Positions 1 through 6,336 of a stretch of DNA of 6,336 bases are shown here, piece after piece; within the stretch, counting starts at the first letter, position 1; each line of letters begins with the position of its first letter. The notes below the pieces were generated by a model. The model saw nothing but the letters and a program-made list of their open reading frames with translations. It was not told the origin of the DNA and searched no databases. This DNA comes from Anaerolineae bacterium (GTDB taxonomy: Bacteria > Chloroflexota > Anaerolineae > Aggregatilineales > Phototrophicaceae): contig WGEI01000468.1 of the NCBI GenBank assembly GCA_015492875.1, forward strand, positions 1-6,336, given 5' to 3'. The position numbers and the translations under genes were made by a program.

Positions 1-711
1 CGTTTTATTCGCTCTGGCCTTTATTACATTCCAGCGGTGTCAGAGTTACTGCTGGAGGTTACCAATTTATTCCGTCAAGAAATTGCCGATCAAATCATGC
101 CGCCAGAACCGCCTTCTAGCAAATTGAGCGACATCATCGAGACATTAATGAAGTGTTGGGAAAGACAGCAACTCGTTCAAGTTCATTATCGCCGCTTGAA
201 TTCGCAACGTACGACCCGCCTCGTCGTCCAGCCATGGTGGTTTGAGCCTGCGGTGTGGTCTGATGGGTTTTATTTGCTTGGCGGTTTGGTGCGCGCTGAT
301 GATGTTAGTCCTATTACCCTGAAGCTGGAGCGTATTCAAAAAGTAGAGCCGCTCAAAGAGCGTTTTGAACGCCCCCCAGCAGAGGATGTTCTTGATTTAA
401 TCAAAACAACTTGGGGCATCTGGAGCGGTGAAGATGTGCTGGTGCGATTGCGCTTTCACTATCGCCAGTTAGACCGCCTGAAAGAGACGCGCTGGCATCC
501 TTCTCAGCGTCTGTATGAAGATGAACAAGGTTATATCATCTGGGAAGCAGAGGTGGCAGAGCCTCAAGAAATGCTCCCATGGATACGCGGCTGGGGGGCT
601 GATGTTGAGGTTTTAGATCCAGACTATATTCGGCAACAGGTCGCCGCAGAAGCGGAAGCTTTAGCCCGTTTGTATGGGCGTGCTGATAATAACCGTCCTA
701 GTTATTTTTAG
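1..711 (+). CDS. WYL-domain transcriptional regulator, 5'-truncated by the window edge
   Basis: The reading frame is open from base 1, so the GTG at 37 is probably not the start; 236 codons are visible and the N-terminal HTH DNA-binding domain lies upstream. Fragment residues about 57-120 form the WYL sensor domain: a VHYRR strand near residue 60, VVQPWWFEP, then SDGFYLLGG, where F-Y-L at 90-92 is the signature triplet, followed by a conserved LERIQKVEPL strand. Residues about 145-225 are the C-terminal WCX extension, with RWHPSQ, the aromatic PWIRGWGADVEVL stretch and a final LYG. Known for the family: WYL domains bind nucleic acid or nucleotide ligands, and HTH-WYL proteins often sit beside CRISPR-Cas and other defence operons and regulate them. 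The gene ends 12 nt before cas3 and the cas3 ribosome site overlaps its stop, so the two are likely co-transcribed. Autoregulation and control of the cas genes are inferred. Whether it represses or activates cannot be seen. Confidence 0.88.
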   Translation, partial: RFIRSGLYYIPAVSELLLEVTNLFRQEIADQIMPPEPPSSKLSDIIETLMKCWERQQLVQVHYRRLNSQRTTRLVVQPWWFEPAVWSDGFYLLGGLVRADDVSPITLKLERIQKVEPLKERFERPPAEDVLDLIKTTWGIWSGEDVLVRLRFHYRQLDRLKETRWHPSQRLYEDEQGYIIWEAEVAEPQEMLPWIRGWGADVEVLDPDYIRQQVAAEAEALARLYGRADNNRPSYF

Positions 712-716
712 AGGAG
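711..716 (+). promoter_or_regulatory. Ribosome binding site of cas3
   Basis: GAGGAG starts on the last base of the WYL stop codon. It lies 7 nt before the ATG at 724 and only 3 nt before an out-of-frame ATG at 720. The spacing favours 724 as the cas3 start. Confidence 0.75.
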
Positions 717-723
717 ACAATGT

Positions 724-3273
724 ATGGGAACGCGCTCACCTTATCGCTATCAGCAAAAAGTCCAAGATTTATATTTAGAACGAGATGCTAACATTATCTT
801 GCAAGCCCCTACAGGTGCTGGCAAAACGCAAGCTGCTTTAGAGCCGGGAATTCTCGGATTTCATGAAACAGATAACTATGACGGTGATTACCCCACCCGT
901 TTAGTTTATGGCGTGCCGATGCGCGTTTTAGCCAGCAGTTTTGTGGAAGAACATCGCGCAATTGCAAAATGGTTGCCGGGAAATACAGAATGGGATGATA
1001 CTTGGGAGCCTACTATCCAAACGGGCGAGCGCCCAGAAGATAAAATGTTTGAAGGGCGGGTGATATTCGCCACTGTTGACCAGATGCTCGCCAGCTTTCT
1101 CAACTTGCCTTATGGCTTACCCAAACGGCTAGGCAATATCAATGCCGGGGCGCTGATTGGTAGCTATCTCATTTTTGATGAGTTTCATCTATACCCCCGT
1201 CAACAAATGATGCTCACCGTTTTGGCGATGTTGCGAATGCTGCGCGGGATTTCGCGCTTTACTTTGATGACGGCTACCTTTTCCGCCCCCTTATTAGATA
1301 GTTTGGCGCAACTGTTAAAGGCCGAAGTTATCGCCGAGCGTGAAAATGAACCACTTTTTAATGATGTGACGAATATCCAAACCCAAAAGCGCTATTGGTA
1401 TGCCCATCAAGAGGAAACGCTGAATGTTGAGAGCGTACAACGCTGCATTGGTGATAGCCGACGCACGTTGATTGTATGTAATACCGTCAATCGTGCCCAA
1501 GCCCTCTACCTCAAGCTCAAAGAAGCTTTGCCTGACCACGAAGTTATCCTTTTACATTCGCGTTTCTATAAGCACGATCGCCAAGCAATTGAAAAAAAGG
1601 TTTTGGCGCGCTTTGGTAAAACGGTGGATGCCGCCACATTAGAGCGCCCAGTCGTCTTAGTCGCAACTCAGGTAATTGAAGTTGGGCTGGATATGAGCAG
1701 CGATGTGCTCATTACGGAATGTGCCCCTGCGGCTAGTTTGATACAACGGGCAGGGCGCTGTGCCCGCCGCGCCCACGAAGAAGGGCATGTACATGTTTTT
1801 CTGCCACGTGATGAAGATAGTGGCGAAGTGAGTTTTGTGCCATATGTTAGTCCTAACCAACAAGGTGTTGATGACGGCCTCAAAGAGGTTTGCGAACGCA
1901 CTTGGTCTGCCTTGCGGGAGCATTTTGACGGCGTTCAAATGGATTTCAGCAAAGAGCAGGCTTTCATCAACCTTGCCCATAGCGAACATGACGAGGCATT
2001 TGTTCGAGGATTAGAGGCAAAGGTTGAAGGGCGTATTGACGGGATTACTCAATGTATGGCGAAACCTGAACTTGGATATTTAGGCGACTTCATTCGTACC
2101 AATACGACAGTATCGCTTTATATCGCGCAAGAGCAAGACCCTAATAAAGATGACTTGCTCACGGAAAAGCCCTGGCGTTATGAGCCATTTAACATGAGTA
2201 AAGGGCAAATAGGCCGTCTTCTTGAGCAACCGCAGGGCACATTGTACTTTGCAATTGAAGAGCAAGTTGAAAAAGAGGTTGAAGAAAGACCTTATGTGCA
2301 GGCTGTCTATCGTTGGCAAAAAATTAGGGATAAAAACGAAGTTTATAATCCTAAAGCGCAAATGTTTGCCGCCTCTCCTGATATGGTGAGTTACACTGCA
2401 GAGACAGGCCTTCTCCTAGAGGCGGGCATTCACCCTGCGGCAACTTCTCCCCTCGTTCAAGTGCAATCGTGGGAGAGGCCGGATTACCATGCAGAATATT
2501 ATCATGAGCATATTCGCGGGTTGTATCGCGCTTATACCAAACCGTTGGGGCGGGTAGATAATGCGCCATGCCGTATCCCCCTGCGGCGAGAAATGCGCTA
2601 TCCCTTAAAGCGTTTATGTCGTTTGTTCGGCTTATCTCCAGAAGACGGTGAGGAAGTCATGCGGTTAATGATAGCCTTGCATGATGTGGGTAAGTTGAAC
2701 CGCCCTTGGCAAGAGTGGGCGCAACATTGGCAAGTTTACCGCCATGAGCAAGGTTTTGATATTCGCAAGCCTTTAGGTAATAACCCTCTAGCGCATACCG
2801 ATTTTAACAGCGATGATGAAATAGAGCGTGAGTTGCAAAAGCAATTCAAGCACCCATCTCGTGGCACGCATGCTGTGGAGAGCGCTCAGGCGATGTCGCC
2901 GCTCATTCGTGAGCTATACGATGACAATGAGTATCTGTGGGAAGCCGTCTCCCTCGCCGCTGTTATGCGCCACCATACGCCCACTGCGGAGTCCTGTAAG
3001 GAATTCGACATGGTGGATGAAGGATATGAAGCGATTGCACGAGCTTTGCAGGAGGTCGGTTTTCATGAGGATAGCCAGCGTTTTGCAGAATCGATTAAGC
3101 CGCGTTTTGATAAGAGTGGCGTTGCTTTATCCGATGCGATTAAAGAGCTGTTGCCGAATAAAACCAATTATTTCAAATATCTGCTCTACTTGGTGATGGT
3201 GCGTATTTTACGCCTAGCCGATCAACGGTCTGCTATAGCTTTACGCGCTATCGAAGGCGTAGAAACTCGATAA
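724..3273 (+). CDS. cas3: CRISPR-associated helicase-nuclease Cas3, helicase-HD order
   Basis: Cas3 is recruited by target-bound Cascade, translocates along and unwinds DNA using ATP, and degrades it with its HD nuclease. The 849-aa protein is intact. Superfamily 2 helicase motifs are all present: Walker A APTGAGKT at 28-35 (K34), motif Ia near VYGVPMRVLA (61-70), DEFH at 152-155, MTATF (motif III) at 182-186, motif V ATQVIEVGLDMS at 314-325 and motif VI QRAGRCARR at 341-349. After a linker of roughly 200 residues comes a C-terminal HD domain: His594/596, HDVGK at 653-657, Q663, H691, H716, the HH pair at 750-751 and a final Asp in RLADQR (D833). Most Cas3 proteins have HD at the N terminus; this inverted order is known from subtype I-G. 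All helicase and metal-binding residues look intact, so it should be active. It starts at the ATG with a good ribosome site. Its stop TAA overlaps the first possible ATG of the next gene. Confidence 0.96.
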   Translation: MGTRSPYRYQQKVQDLYLERDANIILQAPTGAGKTQAALEPGILGFHETDNYDGDYPTRLVYGVPMRVLASSFVEEHRAIAKWLPGNTEWDDTWEPTIQTGERPEDKMFEGRVIFATVDQMLASFLNLPYGLPKRLGNINAGALIGSYLIFDEFHLYPRQQMMLTVLAMLRMLRGISRFTLMTATFSAPLLDSLAQLLKAEVIAERENEPLFNDVTNIQTQKRYWYAHQEETLNVESVQRCIGDSRRTLIVCNTVNRAQALYLKLKEALPDHEVILLHSRFYKHDRQAIEKKVLARFGKTVDAATLERPVVLVATQVIEVGLDMSSDVLITECAPAASLIQRAGRCARRAHEEGHVHVFLPRDEDSGEVSFVPYVSPNQQGVDDGLKEVCERTWSALREHFDGVQMDFSKEQAFINLAHSEHDEAFVRGLEAKVEGRIDGITQCMAKPELGYLGDFIRTNTTVSLYIAQEQDPNKDDLLTEKPWRYEPFNMSKGQIGRLLEQPQGTLYFAIEEQVEKEVEERPYVQAVYRWQKIRDKNEVYNPKAQMFAASPDMVSYTAETGLLLEAGIHPAATSPLVQVQSWERPDYHAEYYHEHIRGLYRAYTKPLGRVDNAPCRIPLRREMRYPLKRLCRLFGLSPEDGEEVMRLMIALHDVGKLNRPWQEWAQHWQVYRHEQGFDIRKPLGNNPLAHTDFNSDDEIERELQKQFKHPSRGTHAVESAQAMSPLIRELYDDNEYLWEAVSLAAVMRHHTPTAESCKEFDMVDEGYEAIARALQEVGFHEDSQRFAESIKPRFDKSGVALSDAIKELLPNKTNYFKYLLYLVMVRILRLADQRSAIALRAIEGVETR

Positions 3274-3286
3274 TGATTGAGCGTGA

Positions 3287-3292
3287 GAAAGG
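3287..3292 (+). promoter_or_regulatory. Weak ribosome binding site that sets the cas8 start
   Basis: GAAAGG lies 4 nt before the ATG at 3297 and 7 nt before the ATG at 3300. The earlier ATG at 3273, overlapping the cas3 stop as TAATG, has only a GAAGG at 3253-3257, about 15 nt away, which is too far for efficient use. Translational coupling from cas3 could help either start. Confidence 0.4.
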
Positions 3293-3299
3293 CACGATG

Positions 3300-5087
3300 A
3301 TGAATAGATTAACGCTTTTTATACCCAAAGACACCGATTGGATGCGTTCTACATTCATTGCTGTGGGGCTAGCGTCTCTGCTTTATGAACTATTGCCGGT
3401 GGGAAGCGGTATGGAAGTCCGTATTAGGGATTTAGGAAGCGCCTATCAGGTGACGAGCGGCATGGAGCTAGAGGCCTATCGTACTCGCGTACAAGAGCGG
3501 GGATATTTGCCCCCCTTGCTGCCTGCTTTAGTCAAAAAATACACCCCAGCAGAGCAAAGGGCAATTGACCAAAGCGATGATCCGGAGGCGGAACGCCAGC
3601 GCATTCGCCAACAATATGTCCCGCAAGGGTTTTTAGGGACTATTGTCGATTATGTGGCAGAAAAGAGCAAGCCTTCGCGCCATATTCTTTCTAAAAAAGA
3701 CGAAGTCCAAGAAGGCGCGCCTTCTGTTCGCCCTCCCGATTATCCCCTATGGGAACATGTGCTATCAAATTTTGGTAGCGGGAAGGGTATCGATGGATAC
3801 CGTAAAGTATTGCGCTTATGGCATATTCATCAAGGTGAAAATGCCCTAAAGCTCTTCGATTTAATCATTGATTTTTATGGTGGTCAATTAGAAGAGCCAG
3901 AGGAAGCGCTTAAAATATGGAAGAAATACGTGCGCCCACAACGTGAAGAGGCCAATGGCAATGTCACGGCTTTGTCTATCATTGCGCCTACGGCATCTAA
4001 GGGCGTGTTTTCCCCTTCCGCTGCGAGCTATCAGGGTGGCAAACAGCTGAAGACCTTCTGGTTGGAGAGCTATCTCAACTGGGCCGGATATATGGAAGTG
4101 GGCATGCCCTTCCGCTCCGGTAGTGATGCGCTGATGTATTATCCTCTGCCACAGGATATTACGTTTTCAAACTTACGTCACCTCATTAACGAGTATCGAG
4201 CATCCCCTCTCACCGCTGCTTTATACCATTACGCCTTCAGTTATCCCCGTGCCAAACTCGATATTCTCAGCCAGAATGTGTTTTATCAAAGCATGGTTGA
4301 ACATCTTCTGAGCAATCCGCCTGAATCGCGCCATATTAATCTCATCAGTGGTTTGGTGGGCTACTACTATAAGAACTTGACATCGCACACGCCCTTTGAT
4401 GAGGTGACGTTCCGCTTGCCGCCGTGGTTGCCCGATGATGCCGATGACGAAGTATTAGAACACGCGCAAACACTTCTAAAAGAGCATCACAATATCATAT
4501 CGGCATTACGTGGTGAATTTGCAGAAGATTTATCTATTTTGGCCGCTTATCGTCGTTTTATCACACATGGCGAGCCAGAAGCATGGATTGATTTCTGCAT
4601 TCAGTATAACCAGTATCGCTTCTCAAAATTGCTGGAGCAATCTTGGTTACCTTTGTTGAGTTTAGAGTTATTGGAGGAAACACTAATGAATCAAGAAATA
4701 CGTGACTACCGCCCCATTTTGCAAAATCCGGGCTTTCGCAACATTGCCAAAGCCATACGGAGTTGCACAGTAGACCTGCGCTATTGGAAAGATGTCAAAA
4801 ATCAAAATACCCAATTCAAAGTGCGACATGGTCTGGGGGCAGATTTGCTGCGTGTTGCTCATGATGCTGAGCGTTTCGTGGAGACGTTAAGCGATTTTGT
4901 TCATGATTACACGCGGGAAAGCGCCAATGTCCAAGCCCAATTTGGGGAAACACGCCCCTTTATCACTGTTGATGACTTGGAAGATGTCATTGGTTTAGTC
5001 AGTGAATATGGTTCGCGCGTTGTGGCGAGCCTGCTGGTAGCTGCTGGTTATGCCTCAGACTACCAACGCAAAGAACAATCGGCCTAA
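3300..5087 (+). CDS. cas8: Cas8-like large subunit of a type I Cascade, divergent
   Basis: This is probably the large subunit, which recognises the PAM and helps recruit Cas3. The assignment rests mainly on position (between cas3 and cas7-cas5) and size (595 aa), plus general resemblance to the Cas8a1/Cas8b group: an opening LTLF strand and an early RSTFIAVGLASLLYELL helix (16-32), a middle TASKGVFSPSAASYQGG segment (231-247) followed by an aromatic FWLESYLNWAGYM stretch (253-265), and an all-helical C-terminal part from about 450. It has only two cysteines (433 and 489), so there is no zinc ribbon of the kind found in many Cas8b proteins. There is no HD or palm motif, so it is not a Cas10d. 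I chose the ATG at 3300 because of its ribosome site and because the predicted domain begins at once with MNRLTLF; ATGs at 3297 and 3273 (604 aa) are alternatives. The last 133 residues may also be made as a separate Cas11. Exact Cas8 subfamily is not assigned. Confidence 0.78.
   Translation: MNRLTLFIPKDTDWMRSTFIAVGLASLLYELLPVGSGMEVRIRDLGSAYQVTSGMELEAYRTRVQERGYLPPLLPALVKKYTPAEQRAIDQSDDPEAERQRIRQQYVPQGFLGTIVDYVAEKSKPSRHILSKKDEVQEGAPSVRPPDYPLWEHVLSNFGSGKGIDGYRKVLRLWHIHQGENALKLFDLIIDFYGGQLEEPEEALKIWKKYVRPQREEANGNVTALSIIAPTASKGVFSPSAASYQGGKQLKTFWLESYLNWAGYMEVGMPFRSGSDALMYYPLPQDITFSNLRHLINEYRASPLTAALYHYAFSYPRAKLDILSQNVFYQSMVEHLLSNPPESRHINLISGLVGYYYKNLTSHTPFDEVTFRLPPWLPDDADDEVLEHAQTLLKEHHNIISALRGEFAEDLSILAAYRRFITHGEPEAWIDFCIQYNQYRFSKLLEQSWLPLLSLELLEETLMNQEIRDYRPILQNPGFRNIAKAIRSCTVDLRYWKDVKNQNTQFKVRHGLGADLLRVAHDAERFVETLSDFVHDYTRESANVQAQFGETRPFITVDDLEDVIGLVSEYGSRVVASLLVAAGYASDYQRKEQSA
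4673..4677 (+). promoter_or_regulatory. Internal ribosome binding site within cas8 (predicted cas11 start)
   Basis: GGAGG, continuing into GAAA, lies inside cas8 and 8 nt before an in-frame ATG at 4686. The bases encode Leu-Glu-Glu in the large subunit. It is a better Shine-Dalgarno match than the one for cas8 itself and comparable to those of cas3 and cas7. Confidence 0.6.
4686..5087 (+). CDS. cas11: Predicted Cas11 small subunit translated from an internal start in cas8
   Basis: An in-frame ATG (Met463 of the 595-aa Cas8) with a strong ribosome site would yield 133 residues sharing the cas8 stop. The segment reads as a helical bundle: helix around FRNIAKAIRS (17-26), the GLGADLLRVAHDAERFVETL helix (49-68), and a closing VDDLEDVIGLVSEYGSRVVASLLVAAGY stretch (95-122 of the small protein). 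Known for the family: in I-B, I-C and I-D, Cas11 is produced from an internal start in the cas8 or cas10d gene and several copies line the Cascade belly, stabilising crRNA and target DNA. No separate small-subunit gene lies between cas8 and cas7, which fits. Size is in the usual Cas11 range of about 110-150 aa. That this product is made is inferred; the sequence shows only the signals and the helical character. Confidence 0.6.
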   Translation: MNQEIRDYRPILQNPGFRNIAKAIRSCTVDLRYWKDVKNQNTQFKVRHGLGADLLRVAHDAERFVETLSDFVHDYTRESANVQAQFGETRPFITVDDLEDVIGLVSEYGSRVVASLLVAAGYASDYQRKEQSA

Positions 5088-5105
5088 GGTATTTCGAGAA
5101 TCTAT

Positions 5106-5111
5106 AAGGAG
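5106..5111 (+). promoter_or_regulatory. Ribosome binding site of cas7
   Basis: AAGGAG lies 7 nt before the ATG at 5119, in the 31-nt gap after the cas8 stop. It fixes the start at 5119; an in-frame ATG at 5050, inside the end of cas8, would add 23 unconserved-looking residues and lacks such a site. Confidence 0.8.
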
Positions 5112-5118
5112 CTTAAAC

Positions 5119-6174
5119 ATGAACCAAATCAAAACCGTTTCAATTTCCGCCCGTGTTTTAATCGATATGCACGCCCTCAATAATGAAGGCAGCGAGAGCA
5201 ACCGTTTGATGACCCGTCAAGTGGGTATTGTGACGCCAGCTGTCGATGAACAAGGGGAATCGGGCTATCGCCGTAGCACTGTCAATGCCATTAGCGGCGA
5301 TATGAATAAACATATATTCATGGATTATCTACGGCATATCGCCCTCGACCGTGGCTTGCCACTATGCCCTGCCTGTGTTGATTTAGACCCCAGCCGTATG
5401 ATGGCCAATCCGGGCTTTGAAGATTGGGTGAAGAGCAAACCAACTGGGATGGAAATTGTTGATCGCCTCATCTCCTGTACCCTAGATGATATTGGCGGCA
5501 CGCTCATCACTGCGGGCAGCAATTCCATTAAACGCAAGTCTGCTGTGGAGTTTGGCTGGACGATTGGTTTGCCCGATATTACAGAAGTGCAGGAGTTTAT
5601 TCATGCCCGCCACGCTGTTCGTCGTGTGACGCGGACGAAAGTGGGTAAAGACGATTCTGAGGCGGCGAAGAAACAGGCCGTTGAGGAGAAAGAGGCCAAT
5701 CTGGGACAAATGATTTTCGACCGCCCAGCCTCTTCTGGCGTGTATGCCTTTGTGGCGCATATTGATGTGGGCGCTATTGGTTTCAACGATATTAGTGGAG
5801 AATACCCAACTGAAGTGCCCTCGTGGGATGGTTCGGCAATGGTGCCAGTAGACCGCGCCTCACGTTTGCAAGCCGCTTTACTTGCACTCGCCCAAACGCT
5901 ACTTCAACCGCGCGGTGCATTGACCTCTACCCAATTGCCCCATGTTCTGGACGTTGAAGGGTTCATCAGTGTGTCTACCTCAGCAGCATCTGCTCCAATT
6001 ATCAGCCCGCTGGTGGATGATTATTATCAACGCGCCGTGAGCGTTGCCGAGATGCTTAATCGTATTCACAGCAACTCAGTTGATGTGTTGCCTTTTGCTG
6101 GGCAGGCCGCTTTGTTAGAGCAAATGGCCGGTATTATTGATAACGCCGACCCCGGACGTTATGGAGGGTATTAG
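5119..6174 (+). CDS. cas7: Cas7, DevR/Csa2-type Cascade backbone subunit
   Basis: Cas7 polymerises along the crRNA spacer and forms the backbone of the interference complex. The 351-aa protein shows the DevR-family pattern: an opening SISARVLIDMHALN strand (8-21, RRM core), a SESNRLMTRQ stretch (25-34), the conserved VNAISGDMNKHIFMDYLR region (55-72), and DDIGGTLI followed by IKRKSAVEFGW (123-147), the conserved small-residue loop and strand of the family. A CPAC motif at 83-86 and a further Cys120 suggest a zinc-binding insertion. Residues about 170-197 are highly charged and helical, in the place of the variable thumb insertion. The tail ends GRYGGY. In Myxococcus, DevR also acts as an autoregulator of its operon; nothing here shows this directly. 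The start at 5119 is set by the ribosome site. The next gene starts 4 nt after the stop. Family is secure; assignment to I-A, I-B or another subtype is not. Confidence 0.93.
   Translation: MNQIKTVSISARVLIDMHALNNEGSESNRLMTRQVGIVTPAVDEQGESGYRRSTVNAISGDMNKHIFMDYLRHIALDRGLPLCPACVDLDPSRMMANPGFEDWVKSKPTGMEIVDRLISCTLDDIGGTLITAGSNSIKRKSAVEFGWTIGLPDITEVQEFIHARHAVRRVTRTKVGKDDSEAAKKQAVEEKEANLGQMIFDRPASSGVYAFVAHIDVGAIGFNDISGEYPTEVPSWDGSAMVPVDRASRLQAALLALAQTLLQPRGALTSTQLPHVLDVEGFISVSTSAASAPIISPLVDDYYQRAVSVAEMLNRIHSNSVDVLPFAGQAALLEQMAGIIDNADPGRYGGY
6163..6168 (+). promoter_or_regulatory. Ribosome binding site of cas5, inside the cas7 end
   Basis: GGAGGG lies in the last codons of cas7 (encoding the Gly-Gly of its tail), 10 nt before the ATG at 6179. 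Ribosomes finishing cas7 would free or pass this site, so translation of the two subunits is probably coupled. Confidence 0.65.
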
Positions 6175-6178
6175 TCCT

Positions 6179-6336
6179 ATGTGGCTTTATGCCGTCTACG
6201 ACCCGATAGCGATGTTTGAGCTACGGCCATCGAATGCGACGAGTAGCGGGGGCAAGTCTTTGATTTGCCCCACCCCTTACGCCGTGAAGATGGCCTTGCT
6301 GGATTGGTTTGCCCGTAATGAAGGCGTAGATACAGC
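6179..6336 (+). CDS. cas5: Cas5-like Cascade subunit, 3'-truncated by the window edge
   Basis: Only 52 full codons are visible. The start MWLYAVYDPIAMFEL looks like the first strand of an RRM-fold RAMP protein. CPTPYAVKMALLDW at 30-43 matches the Cas5 N-terminal pattern, in which a proline-rich turn (PTPxAxKxALL) leads into the first helix. Cas5 binds the 5' handle of the crRNA and contacts the large subunit. Position directly after cas7, 4 nt past its stop, supports the call. A serine/glycine-rich loop (ATSSGGKS, 20-27) precedes the proline turn. Whether this Cas5 is catalytic, as in I-C, or structural cannot be told from the fragment. Confidence 0.8.
   Translation, partial: MWLYAVYDPIAMFELRPSNATSSGGKSLICPTPYAVKMALLDWFARNEGVDT

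Noticed and set aside
720..791. ATG at 720 overlapping the cas3 start region, opening a 23-codon frame.
   Set aside because: It sits only 3 nt from the ribosome site, ends quickly and encodes nothing recognisable; 724 is better spaced and leads into Cas3.
1657..1989. 110-codon open frame on the - strand opposite cas3.
   Set aside because: It lies antisense to the conserved helicase motifs V and VI, has no recognisable domain and no convincing start signal; a shadow of cas3.
3050..3196. AGGAGG at 3050-3055 with an ATG 9 nt later (3065), opening a 43-codon basic reading frame inside cas3 in the +1 frame.
   Set aside because: It is out of frame with cas3, lies in the HD domain, shows no recognisable protein pattern, and the SD-like bases are explained by Gln-Glu-Val codons. 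It serves as a caution for SD-only arguments.
5050..5118. Upstream in-frame extension of cas7 starting inside cas8.
   Set aside because: The extra 23 residues do not look like the DevR N terminus, and a clear AAGGAG site precedes the ATG at 5119.
5482..5786. Overlapping - strand frames of 61-92 codons opposite cas7.
   Set aside because: They are antisense shadows of the conserved Cas7 core with low-complexity, unrecognisable products.
1..6336. Search by eye for CRISPR repeats, long inverted repeats and terminators.
   Set aside because: No regularly spaced direct repeats were seen, gaps between genes are too short for a terminator, and no transposase, integrase or attachment-site pattern was found.

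Overview
The window holds the 5' part of a class 1, type I CRISPR-Cas interference operon. All genes are on the + strand and tightly packed. The order is a WYL-domain regulator (3' part only), cas3, a cas8-like large subunit, a DevR-family cas7, and cas5 (5' part only). Gaps are 12 nt, about 26 nt (or a 1-nt overlap, depending on the cas8 start), 31 nt and 4 nt. No stretch over 50 bases is non-coding, and there is no CRISPR repeat, tRNA, rRNA or mobile element. The genes for adaptation (cas1, cas2, cas4), for cas6 and the array itself are not here and presumably lie beyond the edges.

Layout: bases 1-711 are the WYL and WCX portions of a ligand-sensing transcription factor whose HTH end is cut off. 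Bases 724-3273 encode an intact 849-aa Cas3 with the helicase first and the HD nuclease at the C terminus, the reverse of the common HD-helicase order. Bases 3300-5087 encode a divergent Cas8-like protein of 595 aa. Bases 5119-6174 encode a 351-aa DevR/Csa2-type Cas7 with a CxxC motif. Base 6179 to the end is the start of a Cas5-like protein.

The most interesting point is inside cas8. An in-frame ATG at 4686, preceded by GGAGG at 8-nt spacing, would give a separate 133-aa helical product from the C terminus. This matches the internally translated Cas11 small subunit established for subtypes I-B, I-C and I-D. If real, the operon makes Cas3, Cas8, Cas11, Cas7 and Cas5, that is, a full Cascade apart from the crRNA-processing enzyme.

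Functional model (inference from the families): Cas7 forms the crRNA-bound backbone, Cas5 caps the crRNA 5' handle, Cas8 recognises the PAM, Cas11 lines the belly, and Cas3 is recruited to unwind and shred the target. The WYL protein probably controls the operon. The subtype is not settled. Cas7 is of the DevR type seen in I-A/I-B-like systems, the cas3-cas8-cas7-cas5 order with an upstream WYL gene recalls I-D loci, and the C-terminal HD of Cas3 recalls I-G. The organism is a bacterium with G+C near 50% (judged by eye) and strong Shine-Dalgarno use. Chloroflexota or a similar environmental lineage is a low-confidence guess.
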